Below are positions 7,857 through 17,430 of a stretch of 64,000 nucleotides of DNA, in pieces. The position numbers and the translations under genes are program-made. Source of the DNA: Myroides guanonis (lineage in GTDB: Bacteria > Bacteroidota > Bacteroidia > Flavobacteriales > Flavobacteriaceae); the NCBI RefSeq assembly GCF_900114085.1, contig NZ_FORU01000006.1:1-64000 (forward strand). The letters run 5' to 3'. Under the pieces are notes generated by a model. It searched no databases. It worked only from the letters and a program-made list of their open reading frames with translations, and had not been told where the DNA came from. Positions within the stretch are counted from its first letter, which is position 1. Every line of letters starts with the position of its first letter.

Positions 7857-8771
7857 CTACTCATTAATAGTTACCCCTAAATAATCAACTTCTTTGGCTA
7901 GCACTTCCATCTTCTTGAGGTCTGTCAATTTGCTAAATTTAAGTTTCTCCATTTCAAAGTCGCGTATTACTTGATCGTCAACGCGTTCACCTATCTTTTC
8001 AACTAAAGCCGTTGCTGAAGAGTAACAATTGATATTGGTTTCTACGAACTGTAAATAATACAATGCTTTACTATAGTCCCTTTGCGATTCTGCTGCATGT
8101 GCTTTCTGAACTAGATTTCTGCAATTTTCTTCTTTAGAATCAAGATAAATTTTAGTGATTATTTTCTCTGATTCTTGATAACAGCTAACAGTTTCTGGTA
8201 CATATCTTAAATAGTCAAATGCCTTTGAATATTCTTGTCGTTCAATATTCACTCGTACAGTGTTTAAAACAGTAGCGCAATTTGATTGATAAAAGGCAAC
8301 TATGTTTTTATTGCTTTCAATAAAAAAGCTTTTTAGTTTTTGTTCTTTTCGCAATTGTTGTATTGCTTTTGAAATAGCTTCGGAAGCGTTATCAGCAGTA
8401 ATGGTGAATACGTGTCTGAATTTATGAAATACAAAATCACTATTAATCCCTTGAGAGGTTAAACCGATTTCAAGCTTTATTACTTTTACTACTTGGATTT
8501 CTCCCGCAATCTTCTCACTAATAATTTTAATTGAAGGTACAATTGCAAAAGGACTTTGATGACTAAAAAGATTTTTAGAGGTATAAGTTCCTTGTAAAAT
8601 ATCTTTTAGTTGCTCGTATTGTTCTATTGTTACAGTATGATTTCCTACAGGGGGGTCATAGTTATAATTAGCTTGATATTCTTGTGATTGAGAGAACAAA
8701 GTATTGAAAGAAAAGAATAAAAACAGTACACTCAGAATAGTAACTTTTGTTGTTTTGCTTTTCATTATCAT
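7857..8771 (-). CDS. Secreted protein of the CsgG-type envelope operon, helical-repeat C-terminus
   Basis: 304 residues with a signal peptide (KSKTTKVTILSVLFLFFSFNTLFSQ). The middle (about 90-140) is a mixed alpha/beta stretch. The C-terminal half has two similar TPR-like helical units, EYSKAFDYLRYV and DYSKALYYLQFV, each followed by a Cys-containing turn. No catalytic motif is seen. It is the last gene of the four-gene operon 11096-7857; its start overlaps the upstream stop (ATGA), which favours this start over the in-frame ATG two codons later. I do not recognise the family; a scaffolding role in the envelope is inference. Confidence 0.8.
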   Translation of the reverse strand: MIMKSKTTKVTILSVLFLFFSFNTLFSQSQEYQANYNYDPPVGNHTVTIEQYEQLKDILQGTYTSKNLFSHQSPFAIVPSIKIISEKIAGEIQVVKVIKLEIGLTSQGINSDFVFHKFRHVFTITADNASEAISKAIQQLRKEQKLKSFFIESNKNIVAFYQSNCATVLNTVRVNIERQEYSKAFDYLRYVPETVSCYQESEKIITKIYLDSKEENCRNLVQKAHAAESQRDYSKALYYLQFVETNINCYSSATALVEKIGERVDDQVIRDFEMEKLKFSKLTDLKKMEVLAKEVDYLGVTINE

Positions 8772-9688
8772 GCTTTAATAGTGATATACAATTTTTGTCC
8801 GTGGATATTTCTACTAGCTTGAATCCCTTTACTTCTTAAGTATTTAATAATCTCTGTTGCAAAACGATTTAGATTATATGGTCTGTTGGTTTCTTGGTCA
8901 TAAAGTGGTATTCTTACTTCGTCAAATACCATTTTGTTTTCTAGAATTCCTGTTAAGTTAGCTCTTCCTTTATAAGCGTTTGTAGCAATCCAATCTTCAA
9001 TAATTTCATTTAGATATTCACCGCCAGCGATTTCACTATCAAAATCTATAGTAGTATTTTCATCTAGATTGAACTCTACCATAGTAGCTCTACCAATTTC
9101 ACGAATCTCATCGGTTTTAACCATTAATGTATTTAGAAATTCTTCTTGAATTTGATCGAATGCTTTAGAAATTAATTTTTCATAATCACTACTTGCAAAC
9201 TTACTAGTACCTGTTTTATTTGAAAAACTTGCTCCAGTATGTGTTTCAAAAGCTGTTACATTAAGGACTGTACTTGTTCCACTATCCGACGTAGTTATTT
9301 GTACATCGACTTGAACATAGAAATCAGCTCCAGAAGTCGTCAATAGATCTGATTTAAAGTTAGCTTGTCTGTCAGATGTAAAAGCGGCATTAGCTTGTGC
9401 AGCTCTTAGATTTGCAACGAAATCTACCGTAGACCACCCGCGTTGATCAAAAGCTTCTTTTACTTTAGAAACTGCTGTTCTGATGTGCGGATTGTCGTCT
9501 AAGACAGTTCGTATATCTTCATCTTGTTTATTGTAAGGGACTACCATTATTTTTGCGGCAGCACGAGTAGATTCATCACTTTGAGTTCCTGCAATAGTTG
9601 GAGCTTGTGCAAAAGCACTTTCTCCAACTATTAAAGTAAGTATTGCAATAAATAAACACTTAAAAATACTGTTATTTACTATTTGCAT
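8768..9688 (-). CDS. DUF6175-like secreted protein
   Basis: 306 residues with a signal peptide ending in ESAFAQ. The mature start, KIMVVPYNKQDEDIRTVLDDNPHIRTAVSKVKEAFDQRGW, resembles the DUF6175 group found in Bacteroidota envelope operons. The fold looks similar to TolB/CsgG N-terminal domains (strand, helix, then GADFYVQVDVQI). A second domain begins near residue 200. Start and upstream stop overlap by one base (TAATG), so translation is coupled. Function is unknown; the operon context suggests a partner of the CsgG-like protein. Confidence 0.75.
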   Translation of the reverse strand: MQIVNNSIFKCLFIAILTLIVGESAFAQAPTIAGTQSDESTRAAAKIMVVPYNKQDEDIRTVLDDNPHIRTAVSKVKEAFDQRGWSTVDFVANLRAAQANAAFTSDRQANFKSDLLTTSGADFYVQVDVQITTSDSGTSTVLNVTAFETHTGASFSNKTGTSKFASSDYEKLISKAFDQIQEEFLNTLMVKTDEIREIGRATMVEFNLDENTTIDFDSEIAGGEYLNEIIEDWIATNAYKGRANLTGILENKMVFDEVRIPLYDQETNRPYNLNRFATEIIKYLRSKGIQASRNIHGQKLYITIKA

Positions 9689-10164
9689 TAGAAACCTATT
9701 TTATTGATTACTTTGTTGGCTTCAAGCTCTTTGCGTAACATATTGTAGTTTAGTGTAAAAACGGAAACAGCCGAAGTACAGTTACTCTTCTTTTCGCAAG
9801 AGTAAAACTCAGTTTTGCCATCTGTTATGAAGCGTTCATATCCACCATTCCAGAAGCTATCAAAGAAAGCTTTGTGTTTCGTTTCTACGGAGATTCCTTC
9901 TCTTATTATTGGGTTTTTAAAATCAGTTCCTACAAAACCGAAATAAAGAAGTTGTTGTATTGCTTTTTTCTGTGCTGCTCTACGCGATTTTAATTCTTGT
10001 TCTTTTTTCTTTCCATCTACTTCTTCTCCAATTCCTCTAAGTACAACTGCTCCTTGTGTTGGATGTGAAATGACTGCTGAATCGGTGTATGGGCTTGCTA
10101 CTTTTGTTCCGCAACTTCCTAAAGTTAGTGCTACTAATAATGTAGCTAAGTAAATTTTTTTCAT
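9688..10164 (-). CDS. Small lipoprotein in the CsgG-type operon
   Basis: 158 residues with a lipobox LGSC at the end of a short hydrophobic signal. After it come an AVVLRGIGEEV strand and a charged helix rich in Lys/Arg/Glu (KKKEQELKSRRAAQKKAIQQLL), an arrangement reminiscent of LPP20/FlgP-like lipoproteins whose helix follows a G-x-G strand. That resemblance is weak and by eye. Three Cys remain in the mature chain besides the lipidated one. It lies between the CsgG-like gene (32-bp gap) and the DUF6175-like gene (1-bp overlap). Confidence 0.7.
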   Translation of the reverse strand: MKKIYLATLLVALTLGSCGTKVASPYTDSAVISHPTQGAVVLRGIGEEVDGKKKEQELKSRRAAQKKAIQQLLYFGFVGTDFKNPIIREGISVETKHKAFFDSFWNGGYERFITDGKTEFYSCEKKSNCTSAVSVFTLNYNMLRKELEANKVINKIGF

Positions 10165-10196
10165 GTTTTTAAATGTTTTAGTTAGATTTTATTTTA

Positions 10197-11096
10197 TTAT
10201 TTGGTAAGAATTTTAATAGCACCATTGCTTTCACGTACTTTTTTATAAGCTTTTTCTGTTGAGATAATAAGTGCTTCAGAAAAGTTTGCATCTTCAACTT
10301 TAATAATACAAGCCACTGCAATTTTTTGATTTCTAGTTATTGTACGATCTCCGATAGTTGCTTCTGTTGTATGGACAACGTCTAATAATTGTCCTTGAGA
10401 TAATCCAATACCACTTCCAGCTGCAATCATAAATAGATTTCTGTTTTTAGCATCCCAGCTTAGTATGTCAAGTGTTATTGGGAAATTAACATTGGAGAAA
10501 GATTTCATGTTTTCATCCAAACGATCTAAGGCTACCGAAAAGGCATCTTCTTTATGCATTTTGATTTCTTGCATTTTTTTGTTTTTTTCTTCCATTGCTT
10601 TAATTTCTTTTTTACTAGCGAACTTTTCACGAGCATCCATTATCATTTTAGAAGGCTCTATGTATTCACTAGTAATGTTTTCGGTAGCTATAATTTCTCC
10701 AGTTGACACATCAAGTACTTTTACTTGTACTTGTAGCATTGATTCCCAACCGCGTTTTACTTCTGAATGTCTTAAGCTTAAAATATTGGTAGCTATTAGA
10801 TAACTCGCTCCACGACTTACGCCATCTTGGATGGTTTGTTTGCTGTCTATAAATGATTCTGTTCGTTGTAGTTTTTTTTCATCTTCTAGAGCTTGTAATT
10901 TCTCTCTGTCTACAACAGCAAATCTTTTGGTTTTTACGAACGAGTTTATTACTGATTCATGAATCATTCTAGCATCTGAATTGGAAACTGATTCTTCATC
11001 ATATGTGATAGGAATAAAAGCAATTCCAATTTTGTCTTGAGCTAGCATATAAAAATTGGTAAATAGGAAAAGTAGTAGAGATAATTTTGTTCTCAT
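10197..11096 (-). CDS. CsgG/TolB-like envelope protein
   Basis: 299 residues with a signal peptide (MRTKLSLLLFLFTNFYMLA). Residues about 20-150 fit the CsgG/LpoB-type fold: KIGIAFIPITYDE, RFAVVDREKLQALEDEKKLQ, GASYLIATNILS, VQVKVLDVSTGEIIATENI. No Cys follows the signal, so it is not a lipoprotein like true CsgG and is unlikely to be a secretion pore by itself. The C-terminal ~90 residues (GQLLDVVHTT, KIAVACIIKVED) look like a small beta-domain similar in outline to the C-terminal domain of FlgT. First gene of the four-gene operon. Confidence 0.78.
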   Translation of the reverse strand: MRTKLSLLLFLFTNFYMLAQDKIGIAFIPITYDEESVSNSDARMIHESVINSFVKTKRFAVVDREKLQALEDEKKLQRTESFIDSKQTIQDGVSRGASYLIATNILSLRHSEVKRGWESMLQVQVKVLDVSTGEIIATENITSEYIEPSKMIMDAREKFASKKEIKAMEEKNKKMQEIKMHKEDAFSVALDRLDENMKSFSNVNFPITLDILSWDAKNRNLFMIAAGSGIGLSQGQLLDVVHTTEATIGDRTITRNQKIAVACIIKVEDANFSEALIISTEKAYKKVRESNGAIKILTK

Positions 11097-11546
11097 TTTT
11101 TGTTGTTTTTAGGTGTATAAAAAAGATTTGGATAATTTTTAAGGTTAAATAATTCTTCGTTTTTGAAAGGTGCAAAAGTCAATATGTTCTCACTGAAATC
11201 AAATAAAACGAGAGGTAGTAAGCGAGTAGTCTTGCTAAAAATGAGAAAGTATAAGTACTACCCAATAGGGTAGTGACTGTTTTAGTGTGTTGATATTTAG
11301 TTGAATGGTTGGGTGTTTTTAAGAATGTGTTGAGATGTTTTAAAACAAGGATGAAGCATTTTTTTTTAGTCAATGACTGTTTTAATAATGAAGGGGAGTG
11401 GATTTAAATAATAAGTTGTTGAAATTACTTTATAAATAGAGTAAAAGAATACTCACATTCTGTGAGCTTAACAAAAAAACGAATACTTTTGCTCTCTTTT
11501 TTGATGAAAATATTTTTCATTTATTTATAATTAATAAAAGCGTCCC
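11097..11546. promoter_or_regulatory. Divergent intergenic region with a palindrome
   Basis: 450 bp with no credible gene, separating the CsgG-type operon (-) from the TPR-LuxR regulator (+). It contains a perfect palindrome ACTACCC-AATA-GGGTAGT at 11257-11274 (160 bp from the CsgG-like start) and CTCAC-ATTCT-GTGAG at 11452-11466, just upstream of the regulator's -7 box. Either could be an operator for the adjacent LuxR-type protein; this is inference. Confidence 0.4.
11484..11491 (+). promoter_or_regulatory. -7 box (TACTTTTG) for the TPR-LuxR gene
   Basis: An exact TAnnTTTG match 56 bp before the TTG start. No TTG -33 box is present at the expected spacing; instead the CTCAC/GTGAG inverted repeat sits there, which suggests activator-dependent transcription. 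Confidence 0.45.
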
Positions 11547-12743
11547 TTGTTACGATTATTCTCTTTCATTTATTCTTTTTTCTTAATTAACATATGCTAT
11601 TCTCAGAATAATAGCTACAAATTATTCAATGAGGATATTGCGACTTTTAATGAGAGTAAGCAATATGAAGAGTCTATACGTAGAATAGAGAGTGTTATAT
11701 TAAATGAGAAGTCGTCTCAAGAAGATTTATATAATGCTTATTTTCAAAAGTACTATACCTATAAAAGGTTGTTCAATTATACTGAAGCACTTACTAATTT
11801 AGATTTAGCTCTAAAGGCAGGTTTAAAAACGAATATGCAAGAAGAAGCGAAGATAAAAGTAGCGGTGGAGAGGATGTTTATTCATTTTGATTTATTGGAG
11901 TTTGATAAGGTGACAGAGCTTTTAACTACCATTTCTAGAGAAAATGTAAAACTTCTTAATCCAGAAACCGAAGCGTTTTATTTATCTGTTTTAGGGACTA
12001 TGAATATACGTTCTAAAGATTATCAATTAGCTGATAAGTATCTAGATGAAGCACTTGTGCTTTTATCAAATCATGCGCCAAAGCATCTTCCGTTAGTTTA
12101 TAGAAAAAAAGTAGGTCTATATAAGAGTTTAAAGAAATATAAAGAAGCTATCGAGAGCTTTGAGAAAGGATTGTACTACGCGGAGAAATATAAAATAGAC
12201 ATTTATATCATTGCTATGTATAGTGATATTTCTCATTTCTATAGTGATATTGGTGATGTAGAAAACGCATTGAGAACTCAACATATATTGAATAAACTTG
12301 CGACGGATTATGATAACACGAATATAAGTGGAAAGCTAAATCAGATTGAAAAAGAATTATTGAGAGAATTAGAAGAACAGAAAGCAGCAAAAAACCGATT
12401 GTATTTTGGTAGCTCTATTGCAATATTGATTGCGATTATACTAATTGTTTTTTTCTTTTATAGATCAAATAGGCAAAAACGTATAATCGCTGAGATTGAG
12501 AATAGTCAAATACGTATAGAGCTGGATAAAGTTGTTTTGGCAATGAATGAACTTAATCCTCAGAAAGAAGAAACGTATAGTTTTAATTTCACGGATCGAC
12601 AATTGGAGATTATTACGTTGGTTAAGCAAGGGAAAACGAATAAAGAAATTGGAAGTGATTTGTTCATTTCAGAAAACACGGTTAAATATCATTTAAAAAT
12701 AATTTATGAAACACTTAAAATAAGCAGGCGAAGTGAGCTTTAA
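11547..12743 (+). CDS. Membrane-anchored TPR-LuxR transcriptional regulator
   Basis: 398 residues. A TTG start is used: an in-frame stop lies 4 codons upstream, and the TTG begins a good signal peptide (MLRLFSFIYSFFLINICYSQ). About 230 residues of TPR-type helices follow, then a transmembrane helix near 287-306, a coiled-coil linker, and a C-terminal LuxR/GerE helix-turn-helix (FTDRQLEIITLVKQGKTNKEIG, then FISENTVKYHLKIIY). The layout, periplasmic TPR sensor plus cytoplasmic DNA-binding domain, is common in Bacteroidota. It is divergent from the CsgG-type operon and is a good candidate regulator of it. Confidence 0.88.
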   Translation: MLRLFSFIYSFFLINICYSQNNSYKLFNEDIATFNESKQYEESIRRIESVILNEKSSQEDLYNAYFQKYYTYKRLFNYTEALTNLDLALKAGLKTNMQEEAKIKVAVERMFIHFDLLEFDKVTELLTTISRENVKLLNPETEAFYLSVLGTMNIRSKDYQLADKYLDEALVLLSNHAPKHLPLVYRKKVGLYKSLKKYKEAIESFEKGLYYAEKYKIDIYIIAMYSDISHFYSDIGDVENALRTQHILNKLATDYDNTNISGKLNQIEKELLRELEEQKAAKNRLYFGSSIAILIAIILIVFFFYRSNRQKRIIAEIENSQIRIELDKVVLAMNELNPQKEETYSFNFTDRQLEIITLVKQGKTNKEIGSDLFISENTVKYHLKIIYETLKISRRSEL

Positions 12744-12847
12744 GTATTTTGTTGATCCTAAAGTTTTGATGATTTTTTAAGTAAGAAGCAAATTATATAT
12801 TATTACAAATTTAGAATGTTGTTCTAAGGTTGATTATTGTAATGAAT

Positions 12848-12855
12848 TATATTTG
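12848..12855 (+). promoter_or_regulatory. -7 box (TATATTTG) for the second VOC gene
   Basis: An exact TAnnTTTG element inside the upstream extension of the open frame, 17 bp before the ATG at 12872. It supports 12872 rather than 12830 as the translation start. Confidence 0.5.
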
Positions 12856-12871
12856 TAAAAAACGATGTATT

Positions 12872-13231
12872 ATGAGTCAAGTAAAATTAGACATTCTAAA
12901 ACATGAACAAATACAATATATTGAGTTTGTTTCTAAAGATATTAATCGGGCTAAAAATTTCTATGCAGCTAGCTTTGGCTGGAGGTTTACGGATTATGGA
13001 GAACATTATACAGCCTTTGAAGGCGATTTTGTTGATGGAGGATTTACTTCTGGAACTCCTATTAACGGAACTATTTTAATTGTTCTTTATTCAAAGGATA
13101 TAGAGGCAACAAAAAGTAAGGTAATAAATGCAGGAGGAGTTATTGTAAAAGATATTTTTAGTTTTCCTGGAGGAAAACGTTTTCAGTTTACAGATTTAGA
13201 TGGGTATGAACTTGCAGTTTGGACAGAATAG
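12872..13231 (+). CDS. VOC family protein (single-domain)
   Basis: 119 residues from ATG 12872 (MSQVKLDILKHEQIQYIEF). Fold markers are DINRAKNFYAASFGWRF, GGVIVKDIFSFPGGKRFQF and TDLDGYELAVW. It belongs to the small single-module VOC group often annotated as glyoxalase-like. The first metal ligand position (His in most glyoxalases) reads QIQYIEF, so a metal site is not assured. An earlier in-frame ATG (12830) is excluded by the -7 box at 12848. Confidence 0.85.
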   Translation: MSQVKLDILKHEQIQYIEFVSKDINRAKNFYAASFGWRFTDYGEHYTAFEGDFVDGGFTSGTPINGTILIVLYSKDIEATKSKVINAGGVIVKDIFSFPGGKRFQFTDLDGYELAVWTE

Positions 13232-13265
13232 GGGGAACTGAAGTATAGGCTCTTATTATGTTATA

Positions 13266-13303
13266 TAGATAAAGCCCGATAGTTAAACTATCGGGCTTTA
13301 TCT
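13266..13303. terminator. Bidirectional terminator
   Basis: A long perfect inverted repeat built on AAAGCCCGATAGT / ACTATCGGGCTTT, extended outward by TAGAT/ATCTA. It lies between the VOC gene (+) and the lipoprotein (-). Confidence 0.8.
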
Positions 13304-13358
13304 ATTTATGGTTATTTTAAAAAATATAGATTCAAATTATACTGTTGAAATCAATGTA

Positions 13359-13913
13359 TTATCTATGATATGTTTCTGAGTTTTCTTCTATATAATTAAT
13401 CAACGCATTAAATAAAGGGTTAAATGTGTTCGTGTCATATACCCCAATCCATTTAGTATCATATAAAACATCTCCTACAAAAATCTCATCAAAATTTTCG
13501 GGATTAATTAATGTTAGTTGTATCCTGTTTTTTTTATCCTTGTTGCTATCAAGCTTTAAATAAAGGAATTTTGTGTATTTTCTATATATATTATTGATAC
13601 CAATTTTCCCTATTAAAGCGCCCACTTCATCTTGTTTGTTGTCTCTGATAATTTCCTTTTCTAAGTCATCAAAAGTAATAACCCTATCAAAATATCCTAT
13701 TTTTTCTCCCATTCCCCTTATGAATTCAACATTCGGAACAACAAGTAGTTGTTTGTTATTGTCTAAGTCGTATGGTTGATTCGTTAAAACAACTGCCTTC
13801 TTTGTGGACTTGAAATATCCTTCATCATTTTTTTCTGAAACTTTCATTACAGAGCAACTTTGAATCGATAAGGATACTAAGGTTATTATTATGGGAATGA
13901 TAATTTTTTTCAT
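13359..13913 (-). CDS. Lipoprotein of unknown function
   Basis: 184 residues with a lipoprotein signal (MKKIIIPIIITLVSLSIQSC, Cys20). The mature chain is mixed alpha/beta with an FDDLEKEIIRDNKQDEVGALIG helix and a C-terminal NPLFNALINYIEEN helix. I see no enzymatic motif and do not recognise the family. It is monocistronic; upstream lies a 550-bp gene-free stretch. Confidence 0.75.
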   Translation of the reverse strand: MKKIIIPIIITLVSLSIQSCSVMKVSEKNDEGYFKSTKKAVVLTNQPYDLDNNKQLLVVPNVEFIRGMGEKIGYFDRVITFDDLEKEIIRDNKQDEVGALIGKIGINNIYRKYTKFLYLKLDSNKDKKNRIQLTLINPENFDEIFVGDVLYDTKWIGVYDTNTFNPLFNALINYIEENSETYHR

Positions 13914-14460
13914 TGTTGTTGGTATGTGGTTTATTTAAAAATGGGTGTTACTAAGTACAATCAAAAAGGTGGTGAAATGTTTTAAATCTCGTGTATTAGT
14001 TTTGCTAGTGGAATTTTTTGCAAAATTATATAAAATAATAGAATTAATAAATTGATTTGTGTAAAAAAAACATATATGCTAATTGTATTTAGTAATTAGA
14101 TTTGTATTAATAGCAATATGTTGTGATGATAAGAAGTGAAATGCTGTTAAGAATGTGTATATAGGACTTTGAGAGTTTGTTGTTATCTTCTAAGTTAGAG
14201 TAAGGAGGAAGCTTGTGTGAATCAGAATAAACTATTGAATCAGTATAGTTTATTGAGTGTGCTACGACGACTTTTAGATGGGTATTTGTATTATCTGAGT
14301 CTTTTAAAAAAACTATTACACATCGAAATTAAAATTAGATAAGTTGGTTATAAGGTGAACTAATTACATGTAAAAATATGCTGTAAGAGTAAACTTGACT
14401 TTAAATTTTAATACGCAATAAAAAAGCTATATATTAAGTGTTATAAGTCTTTCTAAAATA
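13914..14460. other. Gene-free AT-rich spacer
   Basis: No open frame of note. The only structure seen is an inverted repeat AATAAACTAT-N9-ATAGTTTATT at 14226-14254. It should contain the promoter of the lipoprotein gene on the minus strand, but no clear -7 box was found. Confidence 0.4.
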
Positions 14461-14491
14461 TTGTAACTCTAAACTTAAAGGATTATCTTTG
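14461..14491 (+). promoter_or_regulatory. Promoter of thrS
   Basis: TTG at 14461, 20-bp spacer, TATCTTTG at 14484-14491: a full match to the Flavobacteriia TTG-N17-23-TAnnTTTG consensus. The start codon of thrS is 23 bp further on. Confidence 0.75.
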
Positions 14492-14514
14492 CTCTTTATT
14501 TTTTAAACAAAATT

Positions 14515-16461
14515 ATGATTAAAATTACATTACCAGACGGTTCAGTGAAAGAGTTCGCTTCAGGAGTGACTCCTTTTGATGTTGCAAAAAGTATAAGTGA
14601 AGGCTTAGCTAGGAATATTATCTCTGCTAGTTTTAACAATACCACCATCGAAACCACGACCCCGTTAACCACGGATGGTAGTTTAGTTTTGTATTCATGG
14701 AATGATGAAGAGGGTAAAAAAGCTTTTTGGCATTCTACTTCTCACGTAATGGCACAAGCATTACAAGAATTGTTCCCAGGAGTAATATTGACAATAGGTC
14801 CAGCAATTGAACGCGGGTTTTATTATGATGTTGATTTTGGTGAACACAAAGTAACAGATGCTGACTTTAAGGCGATTGAAGATAAAGTATTGCAGATTTC
14901 TCGTGAGAAACACGATTTTAAAATGCGCTCATCTACAAAAGCAGAAGCTTTAGAGTATTATAAAAATGAAAAAAATCCTTATAAGGTTGAACTTATAGAG
15001 AATTTAGAAGATGGTACTATTACCTTCTGTGATCATGCTACTTTTACTGATTTGTGTAGAGGTGGACATATTCCTAATACTGGAATTATAAAAGCTTTTA
15101 AAGTGCTTTCAATAGCAGGTGCTTATTGGAGAGGTGATGAAAAAAATAAACAGTTAACTCGTGTTTATGGTATCTCATTTCCTAAGCAAAAAGATCTGAC
15201 AGAATATTTAATGATGTTAGAAGAAGCTAAGAAAAGAGATCATAGAAAATTAGGAAAAGAATTGGAGCTATTTGCTTTTTCGCAGAGAGTAGGTCAAGGT
15301 TTGCCACTATGGTTGCCGAAAGGAGCTGCATTACGAGATCGTTTAGAACAGTTTCTTAAAAAAGCACAAAAGAAAGCAGGATACGAGCAAGTGGTTACTC
15401 CACATATTGGTCAAAAAGAACTATATGTAACATCTGGTCACTATGCAAAATACGGAGCAGATAGTTTTCAACCTATTCATACACCAGTTGAAGGGGAGGA
15501 GTTTTTGTTGAAACCAATGAACTGCCCGCATCACTGTGAAATATACAATACAAAACCTTGGTCTTATAAAGATTTGCCAAAGCGTTATGCAGAGTTTGGT
15601 ACCGTATATCGTTATGAGCAATCAGGTGAGTTACATGGGTTGACACGTGTAAGAGGGTTTACTCAAGATGATGCACATATTTTTTGTACTCCAGACCAAT
15701 TAGATGAAGAGTTTAAGAAAGTTATTGATTTAGTACTTTACGTATTTGGTTCATTAGGGTTTGAAGATTTCAAAGCACAAGTGTCTGTACGTGATTTAAA
15801 CAATCCTGATAAATATATTGGAACTGTAGAGAATTGGGAAAAGGCAGAGCAAGCAATTATCAATGCTGCACAAGATAAAGGATTGAACTATGTCATTGAA
15901 AGTGGAGAGGCTGCATTTTATGGTCCTAAGTTAGACTTTATGGTGAAAGATGCATTGGGAAGAAGTTGGCAACTTGGAACAATTCAAGTAGATTACAATT
16001 TACCAGAGCGTTTTGAGTTAACTTATAAAGGATCAGACAATGAATTGCATCGTCCTGTGATGATTCACAGAGCGCCATTTGGTTCTATGGAACGTTTTAT
16101 AGCGGTACTATTAGAGCATACAGGTGGGAATTTCCCACTTTGGTTAATGCCTGAGCAGGCTATCATACTGTCTTTGAGTGAGAAATATGAAAAATATGCT
16201 CAAAAAGTTTTAGATTTGCTAGAAAATAACGAAATTCGCGCCCTAGTTGATAACCGAAATGAAACAATCGGTAAAAAGATTAGAGAAGCTGAAGTACAAA
16301 AATACCCGTTCATGCTCATTGTAGGTGAAGATGAAGAGAAGAACGGAACCGTATCTGTGCGTAAGCACGGAGACGACGGTAAATCGAATCAAACAATGTC
16401 TGTAGAGGCATTTATCTCTATGATAGAAACAGAGGTAAAAAGTTCTCTAAAGACGTTTTAG
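14515..16461 (+). CDS. thrS: Threonyl-tRNA synthetase
   Basis: 648 residues, full family length. The TGS domain is at 1-60, and the editing domain has HSTSH and CRGGH (the metal-binding His/Cys set). The class II catalytic core has [10 protein letters not shown] (zinc Cys), [12 protein letters not shown] (motif 2) and [18 protein letters not shown] (motif 3). The C-terminal anticodon-binding domain starts near 545. It charges tRNA-Thr with threonine and edits Ser mischarging in the cytoplasm. It leads the thrS-infC-rpmI-rplT cluster, a gene order widespread in bacteria, and has a good consensus promoter. Confidence 0.98.
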   Translation: MIKITLPDGSVKEFASGVTPFDVAKSISEGLARNIISASFNNTTIETTTPLTTDGSLVLYSWNDEEGKKAFWHSTSHVMAQALQELFPGVILTIGPAIERGFYYDVDFGEHKVTDADFKAIEDKVLQISREKHDFKMRSSTKAEALEYYKNEKNPYKVELIENLEDGTITFCDHATFTDLCRGGHIPNTGIIKAFKVLSIAGAYWRGDEKNKQLTRVYGISFPKQKDLTEYLMMLEEAKKRDHRKLGKELELFAFSQRVGQGLPLWLPKGAALRDRLEQFLKKAQKKAGYEQVVTPHIGQKELYVTSGHYAKYGADSFQPIHTPVEGEEFLLKPMNCPHHCEIYNTKPWSYKDLPKRYAEFGTVYRYEQSGELHGLTRVRGFTQDDAHIFCTPDQLDEEFKKVIDLVLYVFGSLGFEDFKAQVSVRDLNNPDKYIGTVENWEKAEQAIINAAQDKGLNYVIESGEAAFYGPKLDFMVKDALGRSWQLGTIQVDYNLPERFELTYKGSDNELHRPVMIHRAPFGSMERFIAVLLEHTGGNFPLWLMPEQAIILSLSEKYEKYAQKVLDLLENNEIRALVDNRNETIGKKIREAEVQKYPFMLIVGEDEEKNGTVSVRKHGDDGKSNQTMSVEAFISMIETEVKSSLKTF

Positions 16462-16507
16462 TTAAAGTATAACCTGCTTGAAAACAAGCATTTAAATTTT
16501 TATAGCC

Positions 16508-17062
16508 ATAGCAATAAGAAACAACAGAGGTTACAGACCTCGCGAAGAAAAGAAAGATTTGCATCGTATTAACAATGCAATCCGAGTTCCTGAAGTTAGA
16601 TTAGTAGGAGAAAATATTGAACCAGGTGTATATAAAACAAGTCAAGCAATGCAATTTGCTGACGAACAACAATTAGACCTTGTAGAGATATCTCCTAACG
16701 CGGCACCGCCAGTTTGTAAAATAATTGATTACAAAAAATTTCTTTACGAACAGAAGAAACGCGAGAAAATGCTTAAGGCAAAGTCTACTCAAATCACTGT
16801 AAAGGAAATCCGTTTCGGACCTCAAACCGATGAGCACGATTATGAGTTTAAGAGAAAGAATGCAGAGAAATTCTTAAAAGAAGGATCTAAATTAAAAGCA
16901 TTCGTTTTCTTTAAAGGACGTTCGATTATCTATAAAGATCAAGGGCAAATCTTGTTATTAAGATTAGCGCAAGATTTGGAAGAGTTCGGAAAGGTGGAAT
17001 CTATGCCTGCTTTAGAAGGAAAGCGTATGACTATGTTCATCGCGCCAAAGAAAAAGAAATAA
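16508..17062 (+). CDS. infC: Translation initiation factor IF-3, non-canonical start codon
   Basis: 184 residues if started at ATA 16508. The family N-terminus ([21 protein letters not shown]) is encoded upstream of the first conventional start (TTG 16559), but the frame back to the stop at 16493 contains no ATG, GTG or TTG: only ATT (16496) and ATA (16502, 16508). E. coli infC also uses a rare start (AUU) so that IF-3, which rejects non-canonical starts, limits its own synthesis. The same autoregulation is likely here. The N- and C-domains are complete (PAGE-type linker rich in Lys; [20 protein letters not shown]). It binds 30S subunits. Confidence 0.93.
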   Translation: MAIRNNRGYRPREEKKDLHRINNAIRVPEVRLVGENIEPGVYKTSQAMQFADEQQLDLVEISPNAAPPVCKIIDYKKFLYEQKKREKMLKAKSTQITVKEIRFGPQTDEHDYEFKRKNAEKFLKEGSKLKAFVFFKGRSIIYKDQGQILLLRLAQDLEEFGKVESMPALEGKRMTMFIAPKKKK

Positions 17063-17125
17063 GAATTTCTAGAGATAGGAATTGAAGATAGTTAAGTAAG
17101 ATAAACGCAAATACCTAGGAACAAA

Positions 17126-17323
17126 ATGCCTAAAATGAAAACTAAATCTAGTGCTAAGAAACGCTTTCAAGTGACTGGCTCTGGAAAAATCAAAAGAAAA
17201 CACGCTTACAAAAGTCACATTTTGACTAAAAAATCTAAAAAGCGTAAATTAGCTTTAACTCACTCTGGATTGGTACACAAAGCAGATGAGAAAAGTATCA
17301 AAGATCAGTTAAGATTAATCTAA
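17126..17323 (+). CDS. rpmI: 50S ribosomal protein L35
   Basis: 65 residues, very basic. [24 protein letters not shown] is the L35 signature start, and the end, [12 protein letters not shown], is also typical. Part of the 50S subunit. It lies 63 bp after infC and 107 bp before rplT, in the conserved infC-rpmI-rplT order. Confidence 0.98.
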   Translation: MPKMKTKSSAKKRFQVTGSGKIKRKHAYKSHILTKKSKKRKLALTHSGLVHKADEKSIKDQLRLI

Positions 17324-17430
17324 ACTGAGCTTTCGGTTAAAACAAATTTAATAACCCTGGAGTGGTGCAAAATAAGATTTTAGAAGTGTTTGAAATATAA
17401 CCGCACACTACAAAAAACACATTTAAAGAA

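Noticed and set aside
11179..11373. 64-residue minus-strand open frame
   Set aside because: No start context, no family features, and it overlaps the regulatory palindrome in the divergent spacer; probably chance.
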